Shown one piece after another: positions 43,264 to 52,470 of a DNA stretch of 64,000 nucleotides. The notes under the pieces were generated by a model, which was given only the letters and a program-made list of their open reading frames with translations, was not told the DNA's origin and made no database searches. Source of the DNA: Holophagaceae bacterium (GTDB taxonomy: Bacteria > Acidobacteriota > Holophagae > Holophagales > Holophagaceae). The position numbers were made by a program, and so were the translations under genes. The stretch covers positions 186,001-250,000 of the forward strand of contig JAJTBS010000001.1 in the NCBI GenBank assembly GCA_021286765.1. Direction: 5' to 3'. Every line of letters begins with the position of its first letter. The stretch's first letter is position 1.

Positions 43264-45627
43264 ATGAACATCAAGAAGATCGGCGTGCTCGGGTCGGGCG
43301 TGATGGGCTCGGGGATCGCGGCGCATGTGGCGTCGGCAGGCTGCCAGGTGGAGCTGCTGGACATCGTCATCGACGAGGCGGCGCCGGACAAGCTGGCCGA
43401 GGGTGCCCTGGCGGCGCTGGCGAAATCCAAGCCGGCCCTGGCCATGCACGCCGCCTACCTGAAGAAGATCCGCCCCGGCAACCTGCGGGACCACCTGGAC
43501 CGCCTGGCGGACTGCGACTGGGTGGTGGAGGTGGTCAAGGAGGACCTGGCCATCAAGCGCGAGCTGTACGGCCGCCTGGAGGCGCACCTGAAGCCCGGCG
43601 CCTGGATCAGCTCCAACACCTCGGGCATCCCCCTGCGCCTTCTGGTGGAGGGGCGCACGGACGCCTTCCGGCAGCACTTCGTCATCACCCACTTCTTCAA
43701 CCCCGTGCGCTACCTGCGCCTGCTGGAGTTCGTGAAGGGCCCGGAGGTCGATGAGGCCGAGGCCCAGGCCTTCCGCACCTGGCTGGAGGAGGGGCTGGGC
43801 AAGGAGGTGGTGCCCGCCTACGACAGCCCCACCTTCATCGGCAACCGCATCGGCATCCACGGCATCATGGCCACCCTGCACCTGGCGCTGGCGGAGAAGA
43901 TCCCCTTCGAGGTTCTGGACCTGGTGCTGGGCGATGCCGCCGCCCGCGCCAAGAGCGCTGCCTTCCGCACGGCGGATCTCGCAGGTGTGGACATCCTGGC
44001 CGCCACGGCCAAGAACGTCTACGACCTGTGCCCCGACGACGAAGTACGCGACACCTTCAAGTTCCCCGAGTTCCTCCAGTGGATGCTCGACAACAAGCTC
44101 TACGGCAACAAGGTGAAGCAGGGCTTCTTCAAGAAGGGACCCAAGGACGCCAAGGGCAAGAAGACCTTCCTGGCCATCGATCCCGTCACGCGGGAGTACA
44201 TCCCGCAGGTGAAGAAGGACTGGCCGATCCTGAAGGAGCTGAAGGGCATCGACGACCCGGCGGAGAAGGTGAAGACCCTGCTCACCAGCGACACGGAGGC
44301 CGGGCGCCTGGCCTGGCGCTGCATCGCGCCCAACCTCACCTATGCCGTGAACCGCCTGGGCGAGGTGACGGATGGGCCGCTGAACGTGGATCGCGCCATC
44401 AAGAACGGCTTCGCCTTCGAGGTGGGGCCCTTCGAGCTGTGGGACATTCTCGGCGTCGAGCGGGTCGCGGCCCGCATGAAGTTCGAGGAGCAGCCCATCG
44501 CCCCGCTGGTGGAGCAGATGCTCGCCAAAGGCATCCCCGGCTTCTACCGCTGGGAGCATGGCGTCCCCGTGTCTCAGCTGAACCCCAAGACCCTGGCCTA
44601 CGACCCGATCCTCGAAGATCGCCGCGTGATCGTCCTCAAGCGTGAGGAGGGCAGGGCCAAGGTGGTGGCCGAGAACGGCAGCTGCCAGCTGCTGGACATC
44701 GGCGATGATGTGGCCTGCCTCAGCTTCCGCAGCAAGATGAACGCGCTCGACGACGGCATCATCGGTCTCATGGAAGACACCGTGCAGAAGCACGTGCCCG
44801 GCCGCTTCAAGGGCCTGGTGGTGGGCAACCAGGGGCAGCACTTCAGCGCCGGGGCCAACCTGGTCATGGTGCTGAATGCCGCCAAGGACAAACAGTTCGA
44901 CCTCATCGAGGAAGTGGCCCGCCGCCTGCAATACGCGGCGCGCATGCTCACTTACGCGCCGTTCCCCACCGTGGGCGCTCCCTTCAACCTGGCCCTGGGC
45001 GGCGGCTGCGAGATCACCATGGCCTGCCAGCGGGTGGTGGGCCACGCCGAGCTCTACATCGGCCTGGTGGAAGTGGGTGTGGGCGTCATCCCCGCCGGCG
45101 GCGGCTGCCTCCAGATGCTGCTGCGCATGGAAGACGCCATGGCCGCCAAGGGGGAGTTGGGGCCCATGCCGAAGGTGAAGGCCAGCTTCCAGGGCATTGG
45201 CACGGCCACGGTCCACACCAGCTTCGACGAGGCCCAGCGCAACGGCTACCTGCGCCGCACGGATCGCCGCGTCATGAACAAGGCCTTCCTGCTGCACGAA
45301 GCCAAGCAGGAGGTGCTGAAGATGGCCGCGGACTTCCAGCCCCTCAAGGAGCGCACCCTGCGCCTGCCGGGCCGGGGTGGCAGCGAGGCGCTGAAGATGG
45401 CCGTGCGCGACTTCCAGCTGCAGGGCCTGGCCAGCGAGCACGATGGCATCATCATGGGCGAGCTGGCCAATATCCTCTGCGGCGGCGATGTCAGCCTGGT
45501 CCAGGAGGTCAGCGAGGAACGGATCCTCGAGCTGGAGCGCCAGGCCTTCGCCCGGCTTTGCAGCTACGAGAAGACCCAGGCCCGCATGGACGCCATCCTC
45601 AAGACGGGGCGGCCGCTGAGAAACTAG
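43264..45627 (+). CDS. fadN: 3-hydroxyacyl-CoA dehydrogenase/enoyl-CoA hydratase fusion (FadN/FadB type)
   Basis: A bifunctional beta-oxidation enzyme of 787 residues. The NAD-binding dehydrogenase comes first: KIGVLGSGVMGSGIAAHVA, then ISSNTSGIPL and HFFNPVRYLRLLEFV. Two C-terminal 3HCDH segments follow (NRIGIHGIMATLHLA; DGPLNVDRAIKNGFAFEVGP), and the crotonase domain comes last (about residues 450-650; QGQHFSAGANL and FNLALGGGCEITMACQR). This order, dehydrogenase before hydratase, is that of Bacillus FadN and not of E. coli FadB. GAGGAGG precedes ATG 43264. Cotranscribed with the thiolase. Confidence 0.93.
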   Translation: MNIKKIGVLGSGVMGSGIAAHVASAGCQVELLDIVIDEAAPDKLAEGALAALAKSKPALAMHAAYLKKIRPGNLRDHLDRLADCDWVVEVVKEDLAIKRELYGRLEAHLKPGAWISSNTSGIPLRLLVEGRTDAFRQHFVITHFFNPVRYLRLLEFVKGPEVDEAEAQAFRTWLEEGLGKEVVPAYDSPTFIGNRIGIHGIMATLHLALAEKIPFEVLDLVLGDAAARAKSAAFRTADLAGVDILAATAKNVYDLCPDDEVRDTFKFPEFLQWMLDNKLYGNKVKQGFFKKGPKDAKGKKTFLAIDPVTREYIPQVKKDWPILKELKGIDDPAEKVKTLLTSDTEAGRLAWRCIAPNLTYAVNRLGEVTDGPLNVDRAIKNGFAFEVGPFELWDILGVERVAARMKFEEQPIAPLVEQMLAKGIPGFYRWEHGVPVSQLNPKTLAYDPILEDRRVIVLKREEGRAKVVAENGSCQLLDIGDDVACLSFRSKMNALDDGIIGLMEDTVQKHVPGRFKGLVVGNQGQHFSAGANLVMVLNAAKDKQFDLIEEVARRLQYAARMLTYAPFPTVGAPFNLALGGGCEITMACQRVVGHAELYIGLVEVGVGVIPAGGGCLQMLLRMEDAMAAKGELGPMPKVKASFQGIGTATVHTSFDEAQRNGYLRRTDRRVMNKAFLLHEAKQEVLKMAADFQPLKERTLRLPGRGGSEALKMAVRDFQLQGLASEHDGIIMGELANILCGGDVSLVQEVSEERILELERQAFARLCSYEKTQARMDAILKTGRPLRN

Positions 45628-45637
45628 GGATTCCTGC

Positions 45638-46471
45638 ATGGCGCAACCCCACCGATCACGCTCCGGGCCGCTCCCGGGGCGTGATTTTTTCTGCGAATTC
45701 CTGGCCTTCGGGCTGAAGGAGGCCCGGGCCTGCGTCTTCGCGGGCGGCTTCTTCCTCATCCTCCTGGCCAGCCACCACCTCCAGGTGCCGGGGCTGGCCA
45801 GGTACGACCTGATCCTGCTCCTCAGCCTCGGCCTCCAGGCCGTCCTGGTGGCCACGCGCGTGGAGACCTGGGACGAGGTCAAGACGCTGTCCCTCTTCCA
45901 TGGCTTCGGCCTCCTGCTGGAGCTCTTCAAGACCCACCCGTCGATCCGGTCCTGGAGCTATCCCGAACCGGGGCGCTTCATGGTGCAGGGGGTTCCGCTG
46001 TATTCGGGGTTCATGTATGCCGCCGTGGCCAGCTACATGACCCAGGCCTGGCGCCTCTTCGACCTCCGCATCCTCCGCTACCCGGACCACCGGCTCAGCG
46101 CGGGGCTCGCCGCAGCCATCTACCTCAACTTCTTCACGCACCATTTCGGTCCAGACCTGCGCTGGCCGCTCAGCCTCACGGTGCTCTGGGTCTTCAGGCA
46201 CACCTGGGTTGGATTCACCGTCCTGCCTGGGGGGCCCCGCCGCCGCATGCCGCTGGCCCTCTCCTTCCTGCTGATCGGGTTCTTCATCTGGGTGGCCGAG
46301 AACGCGGCCACCTGGGGCGGGGCCTGGGCCTACCCGGATCAGCGGCTGGGCTGGCGCCCCGTGGGCCTGGGGAAAGTCCACAGCTGGAGCCTGCTGGTGA
46401 TCCTGAGCTTCGTCTGCGTGGCGGATCTCAAGCACCTGAAGGAGCGGCTCCGGGCGCATCCAATGCCCTGA
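45638..46471 (+). CDS. DUF817 membrane protein
   Basis: A 277-residue integral membrane protein with about seven helices. FLAFGLKEARACVFAGGFFL, then ELFKTHPSIRSWSYPEPGRF and VPLYSGFMYAAVASYMTQAW, match the DUF817 family, whose members are often annotated only as membrane proteins. The conserved polar residues in the second motif suggest a bound ligand, but no function is known to me. It starts 10 bases after the FadN gene, so it may be cotranscribed, and is closed by the terminator at 46517-46545. Confidence 0.88.
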   Translation: MAQPHRSRSGPLPGRDFFCEFLAFGLKEARACVFAGGFFLILLASHHLQVPGLARYDLILLLSLGLQAVLVATRVETWDEVKTLSLFHGFGLLLELFKTHPSIRSWSYPEPGRFMVQGVPLYSGFMYAAVASYMTQAWRLFDLRILRYPDHRLSAGLAAAIYLNFFTHHFGPDLRWPLSLTVLWVFRHTWVGFTVLPGGPRRRMPLALSFLLIGFFIWVAENAATWGGAWAYPDQRLGWRPVGLGKVHSWSLLVILSFVCVADLKHLKERLRAHPMP

Positions 46472-46516
46472 ACAAGTCCGGCTCCTCGCTGGCATCCCTA
46501 TGAGAATTTGTGACTT

Positions 46517-46545
46517 AAGCCGCCTTTTCCCGGGTGGCTTTTTTT
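46517..46545 (+). terminator. Terminator after the DUF817 gene
   Basis: AAGCCGCC (46517-46524) pairs with GGTGGCTT (46533-46540, one G-T wobble) across an 8-base loop, followed by five more T's. It ends the thiolase-FadN-DUF817 transcript. Confidence 0.8.
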
Positions 46546-46619
46546 CGGTGTTGCCAGCCTGTGGCAAGCTCGGAACACTTGGGGCGGTCCACATCGGAAC
46601 CAGACAATCAGGAGGCACT

Positions 46620-48659
46620 GTGAGCGGGAATTCCCAGTCAACTCCACGCGTAGCGGCCATCGTGGGCCCCTACCTCTCCGGAAAGACCTCCTTGATGGAG
46701 AGTCTTCTCTTCGTGGCAGGCGCCCTGCCGCGCAAGGGCTCCGTCAAGGAGGGGAACACCGTGGGCGATGCCTCCATGGAAGCCAAGGCCCGCCAGATGT
46801 CCGTGGAGGCCAGCCTCGCGGCCTGCACCTACCAGGGCGAGGCCTGGACCCTCATCGACTGCCCCGGCTCCGTGGAGTTCAGTCAGGAGTCGGCCCATGC
46901 CCTCATGGCCGCCGACATCGCCGTGGTGGTCTGCGATCCCGATCCCAACCGCGCCCTCATGGTGGCGCCCACCCTGAAGTTCCTCGATGATCACAAGGTG
47001 CCCCACGCCATCTTCATCAACAAGATGGAGGCGCCGGGCAGCGCCGGCAAGCTGAAGGAGGTGCTCAACGCCCTGCAGGTGGTGTCCGAGCGGCCCCTGG
47101 TGCTGGTGGAGGTGCCCATCCGCGAGGGCGACCAGATCACCGGCTACGTGGACCTCATCAGCGAGCATGCCTACAAGTACGAGGCTGGCAAGGATGCCGA
47201 TCTGGTGCAGCTGCCCGATTCCGTCCTGCCCGAGGAGCAGGAGGCCCGTCAGCTCCTGCTGGAGAAGCTGGCCGACTTCGATGACCACCTGATGGAAGAG
47301 CTGCTCAGCGACATGGTGCCGCCCCAGGAGGAGGTCTCCGAGGATCTGGCCAAGGATGTGCGCGAGGACCTGCTGGTGCCGGTCTATTTCGGTTCCGCCG
47401 ACAAGGACACGGGTGTCCGGCGCCTCTTCCAGGCCCTCTGCGACGAAGCCCCCCGTGTGGAGGCCACCGCCGCCCGCCTGGGCATTCCCGAGGGCAAGGA
47501 CACCCTGGTGCAGGTGTTCAAGACCGTCCACGCCCAGCACGTGGGCAAGCTGAGCATCTCCCGCGTGTGGCGCGGCGAGGTGGCCGATGGCAGCTCCCTG
47601 GCGGGCAACCGCGTGAGCGGCATCAACAAGCTCTTCGGGGCCCAGCAGATCAAGCAGCAGAAGGCCACCGCGGGCGAGGTGGTGGCCCTGGGCCGCATGG
47701 ATGAGGTGCACACCAGCGAGGGGCTCACCCCCACCGCCAAGGTCGAGCTGGCCTGGCCCGAGCCCCTCCAACCCATGCTGGCGTTGAGTCTGCACACCAC
47801 CAAGAGCGGCGATGACGTGAAGCTCTCTCTCGCGCTGCAGCGGCTCTGCGAGGAGGACGCCTCCCTGAAGGTGGAGCAGAACGCCGAGACCCAGGAGCGC
47901 ATCCTCTGGGGCCAGGGTGAGGTGCACCTCAAGTGCGCGCTCGACCGCCTGAAGAGCCGCTTCGGCCTCGACGTGCAGCACCACCCGCCCATGGTCCCCT
48001 ACCGCGAGACCTTTACGAAGGCGGCGAGGGCCCATGGCCGACACAAGCACCAGACCGGCGGCCATGGCCAGTTCGGCGATGTCTGGCTGGAAGTGAAACC
48101 GAGGCAGCGCGGGGAAGGCTTCGAATTCGAGGAGAAGATCGTGGGCGGTGTGGTGCCCAAGAACTTCTTCGGCGCCGTGGAACACGGCATTGTGGATTGG
48201 ATGAAGCGCGGTCCCCTGGGCTTCCCCGTCGTGGATATCTACGTGGCCCTGGTGGATGGCAGCTACCACACGGTGGACAGCTCCGACATGGCCTTCAAGA
48301 CCGCCGCCCGCATCGGCATGAACGAGGCCGCGCCGGTCTGCAACCCGGTGCTGCTGGAGCCCATCTGCGAGGTGCACATCGCGGTTCCCAGCGAGTTCAC
48401 CCCCAAGGCCCAGCGCCTGGTCACTGGAAGGCGCGGAGGCCAGGTCCTCGGCTTCGATGCCCGGCCCGGCTGGAATGGCTGGGACATCGTGTCGGCCTAC
48501 ATCCCCCAGGCCGAGATGGGCGACGTGGTGGTGGAACTCCGCAGCCTCACCATGGGCGTCGGCTCCTTCACCTGGGCCTTCCACCACCTGCAGGAGCTGG
48601 TGGGCCGCGACGCCGACAAGGTGGTCGAGGCACGGAAGCAGAGCAAGACACCGGCCTGA
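46620..48659 (+). CDS. Elongation factor G-like GTPase with altered G4 motif
   Basis: A 679-residue relative of EF-G with the EF-G domain order (GTPase, beta-barrel, domains III-V). G1 is GPYLSGKTS (residues 16-24) and G3 is DCPG (from Asp80), but G4 reads NKME (134-137) where nearly all translational GTPases have NKxD. PMVPYRETFTKAARAHGRHK, then GGVVPKNFFGAVEHG and PICEVHIAVPSEF, are typical domain IV/V segments. GGAGGC at 46611-46616 sets the GTG start at 46620. It stands alone between terminators, not in a ribosomal operon, so it is a paralogue of EF-G; which substrate or factor it serves is unknown. Confidence 0.9.
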   Translation: MSGNSQSTPRVAAIVGPYLSGKTSLMESLLFVAGALPRKGSVKEGNTVGDASMEAKARQMSVEASLAACTYQGEAWTLIDCPGSVEFSQESAHALMAADIAVVVCDPDPNRALMVAPTLKFLDDHKVPHAIFINKMEAPGSAGKLKEVLNALQVVSERPLVLVEVPIREGDQITGYVDLISEHAYKYEAGKDADLVQLPDSVLPEEQEARQLLLEKLADFDDHLMEELLSDMVPPQEEVSEDLAKDVREDLLVPVYFGSADKDTGVRRLFQALCDEAPRVEATAARLGIPEGKDTLVQVFKTVHAQHVGKLSISRVWRGEVADGSSLAGNRVSGINKLFGAQQIKQQKATAGEVVALGRMDEVHTSEGLTPTAKVELAWPEPLQPMLALSLHTTKSGDDVKLSLALQRLCEEDASLKVEQNAETQERILWGQGEVHLKCALDRLKSRFGLDVQHHPPMVPYRETFTKAARAHGRHKHQTGGHGQFGDVWLEVKPRQRGEGFEFEEKIVGGVVPKNFFGAVEHGIVDWMKRGPLGFPVVDIYVALVDGSYHTVDSSDMAFKTAARIGMNEAAPVCNPVLLEPICEVHIAVPSEFTPKAQRLVTGRRGGQVLGFDARPGWNGWDIVSAYIPQAEMGDVVVELRSLTMGVGSFTWAFHHLQELVGRDADKVVEARKQSKTPA

Positions 48660-48704
48660 GTCTGTCCGGGATTCCCCTCGCGGCCCATGCGCCGCAAGGA
48701 TCCA

Positions 48705-48735
48705 GTGGCGCACTGCGCGCATCCCCAGGCACCCC
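48705..48735. repeat. Dispersed C-rich intergenic repeat, copy 1
   Basis: GCGCACTGCGCGCATCCCC then AGGCACCCCC, directly before the terminator of the EF-G-like gene. The string GCGCGCA followed by C runs recurs before the secDF terminator at 58705 and after it at 58784, each next to a hairpin. Confidence 0.4.
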
Positions 48736-48736
48736 C

Positions 48737-48771
48737 GAAGAAGCCCGGCTTTGCCGGGCTTCTTCTTTTTT
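48737..48771 (+). terminator. Strong terminator after the EF-G-like gene
   Basis: A 13-base-pair stem (48737-48749 with 48753-48765) with a TTT loop and a run of six T's follows the stop codon by about 80 bases. Confidence 0.9.
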
Positions 48772-48893
48772 GTCCCATCACCAGCCGACACGGCTTTGGC
48801 CGGACGGGCCGGAGATAGGAAAGGCCATTCTTCCCACTCAATGAGACAATCTTTCTCCGGATTCCCGCAGGGAATCCAGGGCAGGAGCATCGC

Positions 48894-50372
48894 TTGGCAC
48901 AGAAGGGCGTCCAGATCATCACCGTCGAACCCGGCAGCTTGGCCGAGGAGGCGGGGATCCGCCCCGGCGATACCCTGCTGAAGATCCATGGCGAGGCGGT
49001 GCTGGACCAGCTGAGCTACCAGTACCTCATCACCCGGGAGGATGAGGCGGAGCTGGTGTTGCAGCATCCGGATGGCAGTGCCTTCACGGCCTTCGTGGAG
49101 AACGGTGGCGAGGGCATCGGCGTGGACCTGGCCCAGGATGAGGTGAAGGTCTGCAGGCAGAACTGCGTGTTCTGCTTCGTGCACCAGATGCCCAAGGGCT
49201 TCCGCAAATCGCTCTACCTGAAGGACGAAGACATCCGCCTCTCGTTCCTCTACGGCCACTTCACGACCTTGTCGAGCAGCGATGACGCGGAGCTGGACCG
49301 CATCGTCCGCGAGCGCCTGAGCCCCATCCATGTCTCGGTCCATGCCACGGACCCCGTGGCCCGGGTGAAGGTGGTGGGCAACCCCAGGGAGGGGGACATC
49401 CTGCGCAAGATCGACCGTCTGCTGGCGGGCGGCATCGATGTTCACACCCAGGCGGTGGTGGCGCCGGGCCTCAACGATGGCGCCATCTGGCGGCAGACCC
49501 TGGAGGACCTCTGGACCCGGCGCAGGGAAGGGCGGGGCAGCGTGCTGAGCCTGTCCTGTGTGCCCGTGGGCCTCACGGCCCACCGCGAGAACCTGCCCAG
49601 CGTGCAGGATGTGGATCCCGCCTTCGCCCGGGACTGGGTGGCGCACTGGACCCCGGAAGTCCGGAAGTACGCCAAGGCCAACGATGGCGAGCCCTGGCTG
49701 CTACTGGCGGATGAGTGGTTCACGCGGGCTGGCCTTGAGGTGCCGGGGCGGGCCTTCTACTCCCGCTCCTGGGCCCAGCTGGAGAACGGCGTGGGACTGG
49801 TGCGGCGCTTCCTGGAGCACAGCCGCCGCTTCATCAAGAGCCCGAAGGCCCAAGGTTTCGCAGGCCGCCGGGTGCTGCTGCTCACGGGCGCGAGCTTCGC
49901 GCCGACCCTCAGCCGTGTGGCGGCGGAACTGAATCGCGCCGTGGGCAGCCACCTTCGCGTGGTGGCCGCGAAGAACTTCAGTTTTGGTGAAACGGTCACG
50001 GTGGCAGGCCTCCTCTGCGGTGAGGATCTGAAGTATGCCGCTCACGCGGACCGGGAGGCCAAGGGCGGCAAGGCTGGTTGGGTGGACGCCGTGGTGGTGC
50101 CATCTTCAAGCCTGCGCACCGTCACGGGTCCCACGGACCAGTACACGCTGCGGGGCTCCGTGGTGAGGGAAGAAGGCACTTTCCTCGATGACCTGACCCT
50201 GCCGCAGTTGGCGGCGGACCTAGGCGTGCCCACGGTGCCCAGCGGCGCCAACCTGTCACACCTGCTGGACCACCTGGAAGCGGCCGACCGGGGCGCCTTC
50301 CGGGGTGGCTCCCTCCAGTCCGCCTTCCACACGGCGGGTCTGAACCTGCCCCAGGGCGCCTACAACCCCTGA
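48894..50372 (+). CDS. Radical-SAM-type DUF512 iron-sulfur protein
   Basis: A 492-residue protein. Residues 1-60 form a PDZ-like domain (ITVEPGSLAEEAGIRPGD). A radical-SAM core follows with the cluster motif CRQNCVFC (Cys87, Cys91, Cys94) in the CxxxCxxC spacing, then the conserved DEDIRLSFLYGHFTTLS. The C-terminal half is the DUF512 domain. The family is widespread in anaerobes and Cyanobacteria without an agreed reaction. The start is a TTG at 48894, placed by GCAGGAGC at 48881-48888; no ATG or GTG in frame keeps the PDZ strand. It is a single-gene unit. Confidence 0.9.
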   Translation: MAQKGVQIITVEPGSLAEEAGIRPGDTLLKIHGEAVLDQLSYQYLITREDEAELVLQHPDGSAFTAFVENGGEGIGVDLAQDEVKVCRQNCVFCFVHQMPKGFRKSLYLKDEDIRLSFLYGHFTTLSSSDDAELDRIVRERLSPIHVSVHATDPVARVKVVGNPREGDILRKIDRLLAGGIDVHTQAVVAPGLNDGAIWRQTLEDLWTRRREGRGSVLSLSCVPVGLTAHRENLPSVQDVDPAFARDWVAHWTPEVRKYAKANDGEPWLLLADEWFTRAGLEVPGRAFYSRSWAQLENGVGLVRRFLEHSRRFIKSPKAQGFAGRRVLLLTGASFAPTLSRVAAELNRAVGSHLRVVAAKNFSFGETVTVAGLLCGEDLKYAAHADREAKGGKAGWVDAVVVPSSSLRTVTGPTDQYTLRGSVVREEGTFLDDLTLPQLAADLGVPTVPSGANLSHLLDHLEAADRGAFRGGSLQSAFHTAGLNLPQGAYNP

Positions 50373-50478
50373 TTGGTGTGGAACCATGGGGCTGGGAATC
50401 GGTCATTCGATAGGATCTGCGACATCTGCGGTTTCCCTTTCCTGAATCTTTTCCAGCCTCGTATCGGATGATGGGGGC

Positions 50479-51366
50479 ATGACGACCTCCACACCCGCCC
50501 CATCCCGCCGCCGCATGGCGGCCCGGGCGCAGCTGGCGGGTTCGGCCCTGTGCTTCGGGCTCATGGCCATCCTGGCCCGGAAGCTGACCATGCCGGACAT
50601 GGGCTTCACGGCTGGACACCTGGCGGTGCTCCGCTTCGTGGTGGGGGCCCTGTTCAGCCTGGCTGCCTTCGGCCTGATCCCAGGCCTCTACCGCCCCAGC
50701 AATCACCGCCTGCTGGTGATGCGGGGGCTCTCGGGCGGCGCGGTGGTGGTGCTCTACTTCTATGCCCTGGCCCGCATCCCGGCCGGGGAGGCGGGCATTC
50801 TGTACAACGTGTACCCCGTGGTCGCCGTGGCCATGTCCCTGGTGATCTTCCAGGAGCGTCCCACCATCCACCTGTGGCTGGCCATCCTGGCCGCGTCCCT
50901 GGGCGTGGGCATGGTGCTGAGCCAGGGGCACCTGGGGTTGGGTTTCGGCCGGGGTCAGGTGGCGGCCCTCGCTGCGGCGGTCTTCGCGGCCACCAGCGCC
51001 AACGCCATCCGAGCCGTTCGGCACACGGACAATGCCGCCACGATCTTCTTCTTCTTCTGCATCGCAGGACTGCCCGTGGTGCTGCCCTTCGCCCTCACGC
51101 CCTGGCCTGGCGGCGCCGGCCCCTGGGCCCTGGCCGTCCTCATGAGCCTGCTGGCCTATGCGGGCCAGCTGCTGATGTCGGAGGCCTATGGCACCCTGTC
51201 CGTGCCGGAGGCCGCCATCTGGCTCCAGCTGCTGCCCATCGTCCAGTACCTGCTTGCCGTGCCCCTGCTGGGCGAGCGGATCACCTTCCCCGGCCTGGCA
51301 GGGGTGCTCATCACGGTGGCCGGCGTGACCTACGGCACGGTGCTCGGACATCGGCGCCGGGCATGA
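50479..51366 (+). CDS. EamA-family (DMT) transporter
   Basis: A 295-residue membrane protein with ten predicted helices and two EamA repeats: AQLAGSALCFGLMAILARKL opens the first and AALAAAVFAATSANAIRAVR the second. LQLLPIVQYLLAVPLLGERI is the family-typical last pair. Substrate unknown. It lies 106 bases after the DUF512 gene and is closed by a bidirectional terminator shared with the exbD gene. Distinct in sequence from the paralogue at 33224. Confidence 0.9.
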   Translation: MTTSTPAPSRRRMAARAQLAGSALCFGLMAILARKLTMPDMGFTAGHLAVLRFVVGALFSLAAFGLIPGLYRPSNHRLLVMRGLSGGAVVVLYFYALARIPAGEAGILYNVYPVVAVAMSLVIFQERPTIHLWLAILAASLGVGMVLSQGHLGLGFGRGQVAALAAAVFAATSANAIRAVRHTDNAATIFFFFCIAGLPVVLPFALTPWPGGAGPWALAVLMSLLAYAGQLLMSEAYGTLSVPEAAIWLQLLPIVQYLLAVPLLGERITFPGLAGVLITVAGVTYGTVLGHRRRA

Positions 51367-51391
51367 AAAAGGGCCCCGAACGGGGCCCTTT
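51365..51391. terminator. Bidirectional terminator between the DMT exporter and exbD
   Basis: AAAGGGCCCC (51368-51377) pairs with GGGGCCCTTT (51382-51391) around GAAC, with A's on the left and T's on the right. It lies just after the DMT stop and can also end the tonB operon on the minus strand. Confidence 0.85.
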
Positions 51392-51409
51392 CAGGTCTGG
51401 CGGAAGCCC

Positions 51410-51910
51410 CTAGCTCACGGGAGCCGTGGCTGAAGCGGGACGCTTCTTCAGGGAGACGGCGACCTTCACATCGCCGCCGTCCTGGCCTAGGAACTTGTCC
51501 TGCTGTTCCAGGGACTTCTGCTTGGCGGTGTTGGAGGCGACGCGGATCGTGTCGAGCACGTCCACCATGGCCTGGAACCGCACATCCTCGTCCACCTTCA
51601 GGAAGACCTTCCGGTAGTTGAGGGGCTGGAGCATCACCGCCTCGGGGAGCCGGTCCTTCAGGCCCTGCATGTCGATCTTGTCCTGCTGCAGGGTCATGGT
51701 CCCATCCTGGTCCACCTGGATCAGGATGTTGTTGGGATCGGGAGGGGTCACTTTCTGCTGGACAACGACCTGGGGCACGACCACCTTGGTGGCCTTGTCG
51801 AGGCCGGGCACCATCACGATGAAGACGATGAGGAGCACCAGCACGATGTCGATCAACGGAGTGACGTTGATATCCGACTTCTGTTTTCCTTTAGCGCCAC
51901 CGGCATCCAT
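51410..51910 (-). CDS. exbD: ExbD/TolR biopolymer transport protein (second copy)
   Basis: A 166-residue proton-channel partner of ExbB, with one N-terminal membrane helix (IDIVLVLLIVFIVMVPGL) carrying the conserved Asp and the start KSDINVTPLID of the family, followed by a periplasmic domain. It transmits proton-motive force to TonB. Its start overlaps the stop of the other ExbD by one base (TAATG). It is the last gene of the tonB operon. Having two different ExbD proteins suggests a mixed complex or two receptors. Confidence 0.92.
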   Translation of the reverse strand: MDAGGAKGKQKSDINVTPLIDIVLVLLIVFIVMVPGLDKATKVVVPQVVVQQKVTPPDPNNILIQVDQDGTMTLQQDKIDMQGLKDRLPEAVMLQPLNYRKVFLKVDEDVRFQAMVDVLDTIRVASNTAKQKSLEQQDKFLGQDGGDVKVAVSLKKRPASATAPVS

Positions 51911-52410
51911 TATTTGCCTCCTGCGGGCTTCTCTTCGGCCTTGTCTTCGCTGGTCACGATGGACGCCTCATCGGCGCCACCCTTCCGGCAGACCTGGAAC
52001 AGCTCGTTGACGTACTTGAAGGGGAGGTCGGCGTCAGCCTTCACGAACACGACTTTCTGGCTCAGCTGGGAGACATTGCGGTTGATGTAGTCTTCGAGCT
52101 TCTGCTTCTGGGCGTCGTTGTTGATGAAGAAAGTCTCGTCCTTGGCATCCTTGTCGTCGATGAGGATGGCGCCGGGGCCGATGACTTCCCACTTGTCGTT
52201 GCGCTTGGACGTGAGCATCAGAGTGAGGTACTTCTCGTCCTTGTTCTTCTCTGCCTTCGGACTGTGCTTGGCGAGCGGCAGCTTGACGCTGCTGTTCACG
52301 GCGGGCGTGATCACGATGAAGATGATCAGCAGCACCAGCACGATGTCCACGAGCGGGGTGACGTTGATGTCGGACTTGACGCCACCCGCCTTACCACCAC
52401 CTGCATCCAT
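51910..52410 (-). CDS. exbD: ExbD/TolR biopolymer transport protein (first copy)
   Basis: A 166-residue ExbD homologue with the same layout as the next gene: KSDINVTPLVDIVLVLLIIF at the start with the channel Asp, then a periplasmic domain rich in Lys and Asp. Its C-terminus is acidic and Lys-rich. ATG 52410 follows AAGGAG. A hairpin (52432-52451) separates it from exbB. The pair of ExbDs share their helix but differ in the periplasmic part. Confidence 0.92.
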   Translation of the reverse strand: MDAGGGKAGGVKSDINVTPLVDIVLVLLIIFIVITPAVNSSVKLPLAKHSPKAEKNKDEKYLTLMLTSKRNDKWEVIGPGAILIDDKDAKDETFFINNDAQKQKLEDYINRNVSQLSQKVVFVKADADLPFKYVNELFQVCRKGGADEASIVTSEDKAEEKPAGGK

Positions 52411-52431
52411 GGTGTGTTCTCCTTGAACGGC

Positions 52432-52451
52432 CCGGGGGCTTGCGCCCCCGG
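52432..52451 (-). other. Hairpin between exbB and exbD
   Basis: CCGGGGGC (52432-52439) pairs with GCCCCCGG (52444-52451) around a TTGC loop. It has no T run and sits just before the Shine-Dalgarno of exbD. It could trim or stabilise the upstream mRNA or lower transcription of the exbD genes relative to exbB. Confidence 0.45.
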
Positions 52452-52470
52452 ACGGGGATGGATGGTCTGA

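Noticed and set aside
46638-49646. A 1002-residue minus-strand frame opposite the EF-G-like and DUF512 genes
   Set aside because: Antisense shadow with His/Gly/Leu-rich composition; it crosses a strong terminator and two real genes.
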